Numbered from the stretch's first letter, positions 7,209-16,391 are shown. The stretch: DNA of 21,779 nt from Natronohydrobacter sp. (GCA_007118445.1 SKRP01000150.1:1-21779), one strand, 5' to 3'. The notes: a model not told the origin generated them from the letters alone. Translations and numbers: made by a program.

Positions 7209-7650
7209 GCGCTCAGCTGCAAGATGTGTCTTTTCCAGACAGATCGGGCTCAGGAACCTGCAAGGGCATTCTCTGCCAGCGTCAGCGTTGATTTCCAGAG
7301 GAAAGGCGCGACTCCGAGTGGAAAGGAACGAATTTCCGGCGAATTAACTGCATTTTGAAGCCGATGCTGCCCCCGCGACGCCACGGTGCCTTGATTGCGT
7401 GGTCGGATTGGGCAAGCGCAAGATTGTGGGGGGCTGTCTGAACGGAAACCATGGCACGTACCGCTTTCATGATGACAAGAACTCTGCTGCAGAGTCCCTC
7501 GGGCGGCAGCTTTGGGAAATGCAGCAGCACAGCAACGAACGAGGCCTGCCATCGGCAGCGGGCCGGGCATGATGCTGAACCTGCGCCGCTTCGTTCCATG
7601 CTGCGGCCTGCGTGAAAGTCGCAGATAGGCTCCGATCCGTCTCCCCCATC
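7209..7650. other. Intergenic stretch without a recognisable gene
   Basis: This 442-bp stretch lies between the ROK gene and the cobB stop. I see no gene that I can support. Open frames run through it on both strands, but none has a clear ribosome site, consistent third-position GC bias or a motif I recognise. One + strand frame (about 7383-7571) reads as plausible polypeptide (e.g. TYRFHDDKNSAAESLGRQLW) without a start codon, which may be decayed coding sequence. Two short inverted repeats built from the same words occur at 7292-7304 (TTTCC-AGA-GGAAA) and 7320-7337 (GGAAA-N8-TTTCC). No T-run marks a terminator. Confidence 0.5.
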
Positions 7651-8358
7651 TCACCCCAACACCTCCCCCACCCACTCCGGCACAACCACGCTCGCCGCCC
7701 CGAACCGCGCGGCGTCGAACAGTGACGCGGTGGCCGATGGCTCCAGAGTCAACTCCAGCGTTTCCGCCCCCGCGAATGCGGCCTCCTGCACGAACCCCGC
7801 CGCCGGATAGACATTGCCCGATGTGCCGATCGCCACGAACAGATCCGCGTCCCTCAGGGCCGCCTCGATCCGCGCCATGTGATAGGGCATTTCCCCGAAC
7901 CACACGATATCGGGCCGCGTGGCAGCGCGCGTGCAGGCGGGGCAGGGGGCCGTAACCTCCATCACCAGCGGCGCGTCCCAGCGATGCCCGCAAGCGGCAC
8001 ACAGCGCGCGGGTCAACTCCCCATGCATATGGATCACGTCAGCCGCGCCCGCGCGTTCCAGCAGGTCATCGACATTCTGCGTGACCAGGGTCACCCGGTC
8101 GGGCATGGCCCGCTGCAACCGCGCAAGCGCGTCATGCGCCGGGTTGGGCTGCGCGTCCAGACAATTCGCCCGCCGCGCATTGTAGAATTCATGCACCAGC
8201 GCGGGGTTGCGCGCGAAGCCCTCGGGCGTGGCGACATCGTTCAGATCATAGCGCGTCCACAGCCCGTCCTTGTCGCGAAACGTGCCCAGGCCCGATTCCG
8301 CCGACAGCCCCGCGCCGGTCAGCACCACGATCCGTTCAGCGCGCGTTGAGATGGTCAT
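7651..8358 (-). CDS. cobB: NAD-dependent protein deacylase (class III sirtuin, CobB)
   Basis: This 235-residue sirtuin removes acyl groups from lysine in the cytoplasm, using NAD and releasing nicotinamide and O-acyl-ADP-ribose. Motifs in order: NAD-binding GAGLSAESGLGTFRD at 15-29, QNVDDL at 94-99, catalytic His112 in MHGEL, four zinc cysteines at 120, 123, 139 and 142, and GTSGNVYPAAGF near the C terminus. Y59 and R62 in FYNARR are the Tyr-x-x-Arg pair that marks class III sirtuins and favours succinyl or malonyl lysine in addition to acetyl. The length is typical for the short bacterial CobB form. Its ATG lies inside the 3' end of the uvrC fragment (23-bp overlap), so it may depend on transcription entering from upstream. 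Confidence 0.93.
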   Translation of the reverse strand: MTISTRAERIVVLTGAGLSAESGLGTFRDKDGLWTRYDLNDVATPEGFARNPALVHEFYNARRANCLDAQPNPAHDALARLQRAMPDRVTLVTQNVDDLLERAGAADVIHMHGELTRALCAACGHRWDAPLVMEVTAPCPACTRAATRPDIVWFGEMPYHMARIEAALRDADLFVAIGTSGNVYPAAGFVQEAAFAGAETLELTLEPSATASLFDAARFGAASVVVPEWVGEVLG

Positions 8359-8701
8359 GGATCACCTGCGCCAATGCTTCTGAAATCCCGTCCACCGCCT
8401 GCAGATCGGTCAGCCCCGCGCGCGCCACCGCCTTGGCCGAGCCGAAATGCGCCAGCAGCGCGCGCTTGCGCCCCGGCCCCACACCGGGAATGTCATCGAG
8501 CGGCGAGGCACTCACCGCCTTCGCCCGTTTGGCCCGATGCGTGCCGATGGCAAAGCGATGCGCCTCATCGCGCAGACGCTGCACGAAATACAGCACCGGG
8601 TCATTGTGGCGCAGCGCGAAAGGTCGCGGTGGCGCGTGGTCGCTCTGTGCCTCCATGCTGTCGCGGGGGGTGTCGGCCCCCGGCTTGAACAGGGACTGCA
8701 A
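8336..8701 (-). pseudogene. uvrC: Orphan 3' fragment of uvrC (C-terminal HhH domain only)
   Basis: About 95 residues here match the extreme C terminus of the UvrC excinuclease subunit: PFALRHNDPVLYFVQRLRDEAH then RFAIGTHRAKRAK, the linker SASPLDDIPGVG, and two helix-hairpin-helix motifs (IPGVGPGRKRALLAHFGS and the LQAVDGISEALAQVI region). Full UvrC is about 610-630 residues. Here the similarity stops at about position 8625, and the same frame meets a stop (complement of 8708-8710) with no other UvrC domain upstream in any frame that I can see. The remaining frame could start only at a TTG (8699-8701) or an ATG (8654-8656), neither with a good ribosome site. It is therefore a truncated copy left by rearrangement rather than a working nuclease subunit. 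A short HhH DNA-binding peptide cannot be excluded. Confidence 0.82.
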
Positions 8702-9011
8702 GCCCAGTCAGGGCCGCGCACCTGCGACGCTGCAGCAAGGGGCCTTCGCGCATCGGACCTGCCGGGCCTGATGCAAGGCGCTGTCATCATGCCCAGCGGC
8801 TGCAGATCATTCAGCGTCAAGCACATGTCCGGGCAGGCCCGGAAGCGCAACAGCCCCGGCGAGGGATCAGGCAGTCAACCGAAGCCGGTAACGGGTGGCA
8901 CCCCGCGCCCTGTCACTGAAAACACAGCACGGCCCTGCGCACTGGCGCAGCGGGCTTGCCGCGTATCAGCCAATGCACAGACTTTGTGTGCAGGATCGAC
9001 TGGCAGGTGCA
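8702..9011. other. Intergenic stretch upstream of the uvrC fragment, no gene seen
   Basis: These 310 bp separate the dehydratase stop from the uvrC fragment. I looked for the missing UvrC parts (GIY-YIG nuclease, UvrB-binding and RNase H-like domains) in all frames and saw none. Open frames crossing the region lack start signals and known motifs. No tRNA-like cloverleaf, strong hairpin or insertion-sequence end was recognised. It may be the foreign side of the breakpoint that cut uvrC. Confidence 0.5.
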
Positions 9012-10721
<1,710 letters not shown>

Positions 10722-10788
10722 GTCCGGCCAATGTCCCTGCGCTGGGGTCTGAATTATCTGCTGCTGGCAAGATGCAGACCTGAGCGGG

Positions 10789-11847
10789 TCAGCGCAACCT
10801 CAGGCCGGTGTCCGTGTCAAACAGATAGGCGCGGGCCGGGTCGAAACTGATGCCGACATCCATGTCATCGGTCAGATCGGATTCGCCATCGGTGGCAACG
10901 ATCAGCCGCTCGCCGGTCGATGCATTCAGATAGGCATAGGAAATGCCGCCCAGCTTTTCAATCAGTTCGAGCCGGAAATCGTGGCCCTCGGGGTCAATCC
11001 GCAGATGTTCGGGGCGGATGCCGAGTTCGACCCTTGTGCCGTCAGCAGGCAGCTGCAGGTCAAGCGCCGGGGGCTGCTTGAAGGCCGGGAGCGACAGCGC
11101 GCCGCCGCGGATCTCGCCTTGCAGGAAATTCATTGCAGGCGAGCCGATGAAACCCGCCACGAAGCGGTTATCGGGATCGCGATAGAGATTGAGCGGCGCG
11201 CCCACCTGCTCGATCCGGCCCGCGCGCAGCACCACGATCTTGTCGGCCAGCGTCATGGCCTCGACCTGATCATGGGTGACATAGATCATGGTCGCGCCGA
11301 TCTGCTTGTGCAGCGCAGCGATCTCGACACGCATATCCACGCGCAGTTCCGCATCGAGATTCGACAGTGGTTCATCGAACAGGAACACCTCGGGGCCGCG
11401 CACGATGGTCCGCCCGATCGCGACGCGCTGGCGCTGGCCGCCCGACAGCGCCTTGGGCTTGCGCTCGAGCAAGGGCTCCAGCTTCAGGATACGCGCGGCC
11501 TCGGCGACTTTCGTGGCAATCTCGGGTTTCGGGGTGCCGTTCATCTTCAGCCCGAAACCCATGTTTTCGGCGACCGTCATATGCGGATAAAGCGCATAGG
11601 TCTGAAACACCATCGCCACCCCGCGCTGCGACGGGTCCAGCCGGGTGACATCGCGCGCACCGATATGGATCTGGCCGCCCGAGGTTTCCTCAAGCCCCGC
11701 GACCATGCGCATCAGGGTGGATTTGCCACAGCCCGACGGCCCGACGAAGACGCAGAACTCCCCGTTTTCGATCTCGAGATCGATCCCGTGGATCACCTGC
11801 ACATCGCCATATCGCTTGATGACATTTGAAAGCGTGACACCCGACAT
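10789..11847 (-). CDS. ABC transporter ATP-binding protein, UgpC/MalK type
   Basis: This 352-residue ATPase belongs to the CUT1 carbohydrate importers. Walker A is GPSGCGKST at 36-44, the Q-loop FQTYALYPHMTVAEN at 81-95, signature LSGGQ at 134-138, Walker B VFLFDE at 154-159 and switch His192 in YVTHDQVEAMTLAD. After about residue 235 it carries the OB-fold (TOBE) regulatory domain, with the ELGIRPEHLRI motif typical of MalK/UgpC. It pairs with the two permeases and the binding protein encoded upstream. The start is supported by AGGGG about 7 nt upstream, lying within the hydrolase gene end; only 3 bp separate the two genes. Such ATPases are often shared among several sugar systems. Confidence 0.92.
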   Translation of the reverse strand: MSGVTLSNVIKRYGDVQVIHGIDLEIENGEFCVFVGPSGCGKSTLMRMVAGLEETSGGQIHIGARDVTRLDPSQRGVAMVFQTYALYPHMTVAENMGFGLKMNGTPKPEIATKVAEAARILKLEPLLERKPKALSGGQRQRVAIGRTIVRGPEVFLFDEPLSNLDAELRVDMRVEIAALHKQIGATMIYVTHDQVEAMTLADKIVVLRAGRIEQVGAPLNLYRDPDNRFVAGFIGSPAMNFLQGEIRGGALSLPAFKQPPALDLQLPADGTRVELGIRPEHLRIDPEGHDFRLELIEKLGGISYAYLNASTGERLIVATDGESDLTDDMDVGISFDPARAYLFDTDTGLRLR

Positions 11848-11850
11848 GGT

Positions 11851-12969
11851 TTATCCCCTTTTCAACTCTGATTGCGGGCAACGCCCGGTCAGTCTGGCAA
11901 TGACGTCGATTTCTGCTGCATCATAGGCGCGCCCGTCAGGCCAGAGCAGATCGTGAAACCAGCGGTCCGGCACCTCAACATGGCCATGCACGGCCTGCAA
12001 CTCGAGTGGCCAGGGCTGGTCAGTCTGGCTGCGCCCCTGCACCAGCCCCCAGTTGAACGCCCCCACCTTATGCGCATGATAGAGTGGCAGTTGATCGGCG
12101 ATGCAGCTGTCGATTGTGCGCGCCATCCATTCGGTGATCAGAACCGGGCGGCGATGCGCGCGCAGCTGGGCAAGATATCGCTGCGCATGGGCGAGGTCAC
12201 AATAGGCATGAAAGCTGATGATATCCGACAGCGCGAGCGCCTGACGGTCGACGGGATCGTCAAAGGCCGGGGCATCATGGCCCAGTTTTGGCGTGCGCCA
12301 TGCCGCGACGGTCAGGGGTTGGGACAGGGCGATTTCGCGCGCCCAGGCAAAGCAATGTTCCATCAGCGCCTTGCTATGCGCCGCAAGCGCCGGGTCATAT
12401 TCCCGATAGCCGCCATGCGCGGCAAAGATCATTCGGTTGCCGGGCTCGTTGTAAAGATCCCATGCCAGAATGCGCGGGTCATCGGCATGCGCGCGCAGGA
12501 TATCCTGCAGATAGGCGCGGAATTCGGGCCACTGGTCGCGGTCCATGACGGCTGCGCGCCCCGGCGAAGCAACGGCGCGGCTGTTATGCACGCCCGGCAC
12601 CGGGTCGGGCTGCGCGCCCCAGACCGGCTCGGCCCCGCCAAAGCCGCAATCATCGAACAGGACGGGCATGACGGACAGACCATGCTCCGAGGCCGCGCCG
12701 AGAAACCATTCGAACCGTGCCTGCAGCCCGTCGCGGTCATGTTTCCAGACCAGGTAATGCAGATTGGTCCGGATCGCATTCATGCCTATATCGGCAGCCC
12801 AGCACAATTCGCGCGCGATTGTCGCGCGGTCGAAGCTTTCGTCCCGCCACATCTCGAGGAAATTCACGGCGCTGGAGGGCAGGAAGTTGCATCCTGCCGG
12901 CCAGTGCTGGACCTGCCACCAGGCATTGGCCTGATCCTCGGTCCATCGGGGGCGGGGGGTGAGGGTCAT
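11851..12969 (-). CDS. Cytoplasmic cellulase-like glycoside hydrolase (clan A, GH5-like; often called 1,4-beta-xylanase)
   Basis: This 372-residue (beta/alpha)8 glycoside hydrolase has both clan A glutamates: E175 in AWDLYNEPGN (acid/base) and E280 in PVLITEWMAR (nucleophile). Other marks are CNFLPSSAVNFLEMWR near the N terminus, MNAIRTNLHYLVW, VLFDDCGFGG and PGVHNSR. Proteins with this pattern are commonly labelled cellulase-like or 1,4-beta-xylanase. No signal peptide or membrane segment is present, so it should cut an imported oligosaccharide or glycoside inside the cell. The start is set at the complement of 12967-12969 (MTLTPRPRW), where similarity begins; a longer frame to 13095 would run into the binding-protein gene and is Cys/Arg-rich. 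It lies between the binding protein and ATPase genes of the importer. The exact bond cut is unknown. Confidence 0.82.
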   Translation of the reverse strand: MTLTPRPRWTEDQANAWWQVQHWPAGCNFLPSSAVNFLEMWRDESFDRATIARELCWAADIGMNAIRTNLHYLVWKHDRDGLQARFEWFLGAASEHGLSVMPVLFDDCGFGGAEPVWGAQPDPVPGVHNSRAVASPGRAAVMDRDQWPEFRAYLQDILRAHADDPRILAWDLYNEPGNRMIFAAHGGYREYDPALAAHSKALMEHCFAWAREIALSQPLTVAAWRTPKLGHDAPAFDDPVDRQALALSDIISFHAYCDLAHAQRYLAQLRAHRRPVLITEWMARTIDSCIADQLPLYHAHKVGAFNWGLVQGRSQTDQPWPLELQAVHGHVEVPDRWFHDLLWPDGRAYDAAEIDVIARLTGRCPQSELKRG

Positions 12970-13003
12970 GGTCGTCTTGTCCGGGCTGCAGGCGTGGGAA
13001 ATG

Positions 13004-13031
13004 CCGGCCCGCGCAGGGTTGCGCGGGCCGG
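13004..13031 (-). repeat. Perfect 12-bp hairpin after the binding-protein gene
   Basis: CCGGCCCGCGCA and TGCGCGGGCCGG pair over 12 bp with a 4-nt loop, almost wholly G-C. It begins about a dozen nt past the binding-protein stop and ends 34 bp before the hydrolase start. No T-run follows, so it is more likely a barrier to 3' exonucleases or a processing site than a full terminator. The effect would be more binding protein than downstream enzymes. Confidence 0.7.
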
Positions 13032-13042
13032 GGTTGCTGTGA

Positions 13043-14323
13043 TCAGCGGTCGAGCAGGTCCTGCACATCCACCTGTGCATCGGCGAGCGCGGCATCGACC
13101 GATTTGCCGGTCAGCCAGATCGCCTGCAATTCGCGGTTCAGCACATCCTGAATCGCGCCGTAGCGACGCGATGGCGGGGTGTCGCGGGCGATATCGGCTG
13201 TGCCCGTATACTCCGCGCGATGGGGCAGGGCAGCATAGTCCGCGCTTTCCAGAACCGATCTCCGCACGGCCATATGCCCAGTGCGCGCCCAGTCGATATT
13301 ATGGTCATTGATGAAGGCCAGAACCTGAAGCGCTGCGTCATATCTTTCCGGGTCATTTGCCTTCAGCGGCGAGGGGATGGCCCATATATGGCTGTCGGCC
13401 CAGGTCGCGCCTTCATCAAACAATGTCGGGAAATCAGCAACAAGGTAGCGGTTCAGCCCTTCGTCATCCTTCGCGGCTTCGGCGGCGTAGAAATCCACGA
13501 CCCATGTGCCGTTGACCAGCACCGCCGCCTCGCCATTCAGGAAAGCCTGCTGGCTGTCGGCGTAGTTCAGTTGCGGGTTGGCAAACCCCGCGTCGAAAAG
13601 CTGTGTCAGCGCGGCGATCGCGTTGCGTGCCTCGGGAGTGTCGATCGTGGCCGTGTCGCCGTCAAAGATATTCGCGCCCTGCTGCCAGATCAGCGCCAGC
13701 GCCACACGCACCCCGATGGGGAATTGCGCGAAATCGGCGGCAAGGTAATCCTGCCCGGTCGCCTCTTGTACCGCGCGGGCATGGTCCATCATCTCTTCGG
13801 GCGAGGAGGGCAACACAGGCGCGCCATCCTCGACCAGCCCGGCCGCTTCCATCAGATCCATGTTGACATGCCAGAGATTGGCGTGGAAATCCATCGGCAC
13901 GCCAAGGATGCGGTCGTTATAGGTCACGGCCTCAAGCGCGGCGGGCTCCCAGTCGGACGTGTCGATGCCCGCGCCCGCCAGATCGTCGGTCAGATCGGCC
14001 AGCGCGCCGATACTGGCGAATTCCGGCACCCGGTGGCGGTGCATCACATGCACATTGGGCGGCGTGCCGCCCGCATAGGCCGCCACGATCTGGTCATAGT
14101 AATTGCCCCAATCCGTGGGCAGCGTGTTCACCGAGATACCCTCCAGTTCGGCATCCGCTGCGTTGATGATCGACTGGATGATGCAGGCCTCGCCGACCGA
14201 GACCGAGGTGTCGGTGCCAGCACCCTCGCAATCGCCGAAGAAGCGGCCCAGAGTGACCTGCTGCGCCACAGCGCTTGTGGCCAGAATTGTCAGCGCCGTG
14301 GCGCCAAAGACGATATGTTTCAT
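13043..14323 (-). CDS. Carbohydrate ABC transporter substrate-binding protein (CUT1, UgpB/MalE-like)
   Basis: This 426-residue periplasmic protein has a type I signal peptide (MKHIVFGATALTILATSAVA, cleavage before QQVTLGRF). The mature part has the family 1 solute-binding pattern: PTDWGNYYDQIVAAYAGGTPPNVHVMH, DRILGVPMDFHANLWHVNMDLMEAAGL, and FLNGEAAVLVNGTW in the second lobe. Two cysteines in the mature N terminus (FFGDCEGAG and VGEACIIQS) could form a disulfide. GGAGGT lies 7 nt before the ATG, an unusually good ribosome site for this window, in keeping with high expression. It binds the sugar imported by the adjacent permeases. The ligand is likely an oligosaccharide or glycoside given the hydrolase next door; this is inference. 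Confidence 0.9.
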   Translation of the reverse strand: MKHIVFGATALTILATSAVAQQVTLGRFFGDCEGAGTDTSVSVGEACIIQSIINAADAELEGISVNTLPTDWGNYYDQIVAAYAGGTPPNVHVMHRHRVPEFASIGALADLTDDLAGAGIDTSDWEPAALEAVTYNDRILGVPMDFHANLWHVNMDLMEAAGLVEDGAPVLPSSPEEMMDHARAVQEATGQDYLAADFAQFPIGVRVALALIWQQGANIFDGDTATIDTPEARNAIAALTQLFDAGFANPQLNYADSQQAFLNGEAAVLVNGTWVVDFYAAEAAKDDEGLNRYLVADFPTLFDEGATWADSHIWAIPSPLKANDPERYDAALQVLAFINDHNIDWARTGHMAVRRSVLESADYAALPHRAEYTGTADIARDTPPSRRYGAIQDVLNRELQAIWLTGKSVDAALADAQVDVQDLLDR

Positions 14324-14355
14324 CCGTTTACCTCCCTTGGATGTTAGCAGAAGTC

Positions 14356-15189
14356 TCAGCCCTTGGTGCCGCCTGCCGTCATGGCGCGCACGACATAGCG
14401 CTGGAAGATCAGGAACAGCACGACAACCGGCAGCGAGGCGATGACGCCCGAAGCCATGACCCGGCCCAGCCCTTCGGCCTGCGCGAAATTCGACTGGATC
14501 GAGGCAAGGCCCAGCGTGATCGTGAAATATTCGCGCTGCTGCGCCGAAACGAGCGGCCAGAGATAGTCATTCCAGGCATAGAGGAAGGTCAGGATCGCCA
14601 GCGTCATCATGGCCGGGCGCGCGAGCGGCAGCATCACATACCAGAAGATCTGCAACCAGCCCACGCCGTCGATGCGCGCGGCTTCCTCGATATCCTTGGG
14701 GATGGCCTTGAAGAACTGCATCATCAGGAACACCCCGATGGGCACGGCCACGCGCGGCAGGATCAGCGCGTGATGGCTGTTATGCCAGCCCCAATCGGCG
14801 AACATGGTATAGAGCGGGATGAACACGGCCTGCTCGGGCACCATCAGCCCCATCAGGCAGATGATGATGACCGGGGTCTTGAAGGGAAAATCCAGCCGCG
14901 CCAGCGCATAGCCTGCTGTGGTCGAGACCGCGAGCACGGCCAGCGTCATTCCGACCGAGACGATCAACGAATTCAGGAACCACATCGGCACCTGCCCGAA
15001 GCGGAACAGTGCAATGTAGTTTTCCGGCGTGAAGGGGATCGGGATCAGCCCCAGCGCCGTGCTCGACGTGGTGCGTGCCAGCAGCTCATTGGGCTGGAAC
15101 GACAGCGACACCATCCAGATTGTCGGGACCAGCCAGACGAAAGCAGGGATCGAAAGCCCGAGGATCAGCCAGTAATAGGAGCGGTTCAT
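14356..15189 (-). CDS. Carbohydrate ABC transporter permease, MalG type
   Basis: This 277-residue inner-membrane protein has six expected membrane segments, starting with YYWLILGLSIPAFVWLVPTI. The EAA coupling loop, which contacts the ATPase, is EEAARIDGVGWLQIFWYVML at about residues 168-187, followed by PLARP. FTPENYIALF and LYAWNDYLWPL are typical of MalG/UgpE proteins. Its start overlaps the stop of the MalF-type gene by 4 bp (ATGA). A 32-bp gap carrying the strong ribosome site for the binding protein follows it. Confidence 0.92.
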   Translation of the reverse strand: MNRSYYWLILGLSIPAFVWLVPTIWMVSLSFQPNELLARTTSSTALGLIPIPFTPENYIALFRFGQVPMWFLNSLIVSVGMTLAVLAVSTTAGYALARLDFPFKTPVIIICLMGLMVPEQAVFIPLYTMFADWGWHNSHHALILPRVAVPIGVFLMMQFFKAIPKDIEEAARIDGVGWLQIFWYVMLPLARPAMMTLAILTFLYAWNDYLWPLVSAQQREYFTITLGLASIQSNFAQAEGLGRVMASGVIASLPVVVLFLIFQRYVVRAMTAGGTKG

Positions 15190-16283
15190 TCGTCTTTCTC
15201 CCGTCCGAGAACGAATTGCAGGATCGAAAACCCGCCCATGATCACGAAGAGAAACACTGCCATGGCCGAGGCGCGCCCCAACTCGCTGTCGCGAAACGCC
15301 GTCTGGTAGATATATCGCACCAGCACCTGCGTCGTGTCGTTGGGCCCGCCACCCGTCATCAGATGCGACTGCCCGAAGACCTGGAAATGCAGGATGATCT
15401 GCAGCACCACGACCAGCGTGATGGTGCGTTTCAGATTGGGCAGGGTGATATACCAGAACGCCTTGGCCCCGGTGGCATTGTCCAGCGCGCCGGCCTCATA
15501 AAGGTCTTTCGAGATATCCTGAATCCCCGCCAGAAACAGGATCATGGCAATCCCCAGCGACCACCAGATGGTGGCAATCACGATAGCGGCCATGGCAAAG
15601 CCTTCGGCGGTCAGCCAGACAATGGGCGAGCCACCGAACAACTCGGTCAGATTGGCGATAAGCCCCTGACGCGGCGAGAACATGATCTGCCAGATCAGGG
15701 TGACCACTGTGACCGACAGCACCTGGCTGAGAAAGAACAGCGTGCGCAGCACGGCTTTCGCGCGGGTCTCGCCGTCAAGGGCAGCGGCCAGCAACATGGC
15801 GGTGATGGTCACCCCCGGCACGGCCAGGCCCACAAACAGGATCGTGTTGCCGACCGTGGGCCAGAAGCGGCGATCAAACCAGCGCCCGCCCTCGCCAGGA
15901 TGAAATCCGGGCAGCACGAACAGCAGCAGGGCGGCAATTCCCATGGCCAGCGCCGTGACCTTGCCCGCGCGCCCGGTGCGATACAGGAATGCGCTGGCCA
16001 GCATCCCGAGCACCCCGATGATCTGAAAGCCGGGGCTGGCCCATGCCGCCCAGGTGATGTTCTGACCCCACATCACGCGCTCGTAATTGCGCAGGCCGAC
16101 ATAGGACTTGGCATCAGGGTTGAAGGCGACCGCCATCAGGTTCCAGTCATGCAGGCTGATCCAGACCCCCTTGAAGAAAGGGTAGACCAGAAACACGGCA
16201 TAGACCGCGAGAAAGGGCAAAAGCAGGATGATCGCAGCCTGGCGCTGGCTCAGCGCAAGGCGTGCGCCTTGGTGTCGGGGCAT
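15186..16283 (-). CDS. Carbohydrate ABC transporter permease, MalF type, with extra membrane segments
   Basis: This is the first gene of the operon, 365 residues. The EAA loop is DISKDLYEAGALDNATGAKA followed by FWYITLPNL. The start at the complement of 16281-16283 is chosen because GGAGGAG lies 7 nt upstream. After the first membrane segment (IILLLPFLAVYAVFLVYPFF) and the YVGLRNYERVM region, two extra hydrophobic stretches appear (FQIIGVLGMLASAFLY and TALAMGIAALLLFVLPGF), plus a short GEGGRWFDRRFW linker, before the conserved core resumes at FWPTVGNTILFVGLAVP. Ordinary MalF/UgpA-type permeases of this size class are about 290-310 residues and lack this insert. The core and coupling loop are intact, so it should be functional. 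Confidence 0.9.
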   Translation of the reverse strand: MPRHQGARLALSQRQAAIILLLPFLAVYAVFLVYPFFKGVWISLHDWNLMAVAFNPDAKSYVGLRNYERVMWGQNITWAAWASPGFQIIGVLGMLASAFLYRTGRAGKVTALAMGIAALLLFVLPGFHPGEGGRWFDRRFWPTVGNTILFVGLAVPGVTITAMLLAAALDGETRAKAVLRTLFFLSQVLSVTVVTLIWQIMFSPRQGLIANLTELFGGSPIVWLTAEGFAMAAIVIATIWWSLGIAMILFLAGIQDISKDLYEAGALDNATGAKAFWYITLPNLKRTITLVVVLQIILHFQVFGQSHLMTGGGPNDTTQVLVRYIYQTAFRDSELGRASAMAVFLFVIMGGFSILQFVLGREKDE

Positions 16284-16336
16284 CTGGCGTCTCCTCCCAG
16301 AGCGTGCGGATTGCCGCACACATCGCCAATTCAGTA

Positions 16337-16354
16337 TGCTAAAAATAATTAGCA
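16337..16354. promoter_or_regulatory. Candidate LacI-family operator
   Basis: TGCTAAAAATAATTAGCA has perfect 6-bp arms (TGCTAA / TTAGCA) around an AAATAA centre. It lies in the 108-bp divergent region between the MalF-type permease and the LacI-family gene, which is the usual place for an autoregulated LacI operator. The centre lacks the CG step common to many LacI-type sites, so the assignment is tentative. Confidence 0.5.
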
Positions 16355-16375
16355 AACTTTATTACCAAACGTCAA
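16346..16375 (-). promoter_or_regulatory. Candidate promoter of the glycoside import operon
   Basis: On the - strand, TTGACG (complement of 16370-16375) and TAATTA (complement of 16346-16351) form -35 and -10 elements with an 18-nt spacer. This is the most AT-rich stretch of the locus. The -10 overlaps the palindrome at 16337-16354, so a bound repressor would block polymerase. Leader to the first ATG would be about 55 nt. Confidence 0.5.
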
Positions 16376-16391
16376 GCTGTATTATGCCGTT

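Noticed and set aside
7207..7214. GAGCGCTC palindrome at the ROK gene stop as a terminator
   Set aside because: No loop and no T-run; an 8-bp palindrome of this composition is expected by chance in such GC-rich DNA.
7250..8002. Long - strand frame running from the intergenic region through cobB
   Set aside because: It overlaps the sirtuin gene in another frame, is rich in Gly/Arg, and has no domain or ribosome site. The sirtuin motifs are clear in the other frame.
10746..10780. GGTCTG / CAGACC inverted repeat between the ATPase and dehydratase genes
   Set aside because: Six-bp arms with a loop of over 20 nt are too weak to call a terminator or riboswitch.
12970..13095. Longer N terminus for the glycoside hydrolase starting at 13095
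   Set aside because: It would overlap the binding-protein gene by 53 bp, read through the strong hairpin, and add a Cys/Arg-rich segment with no similarity. The ATG at 12967-12969 fits better.
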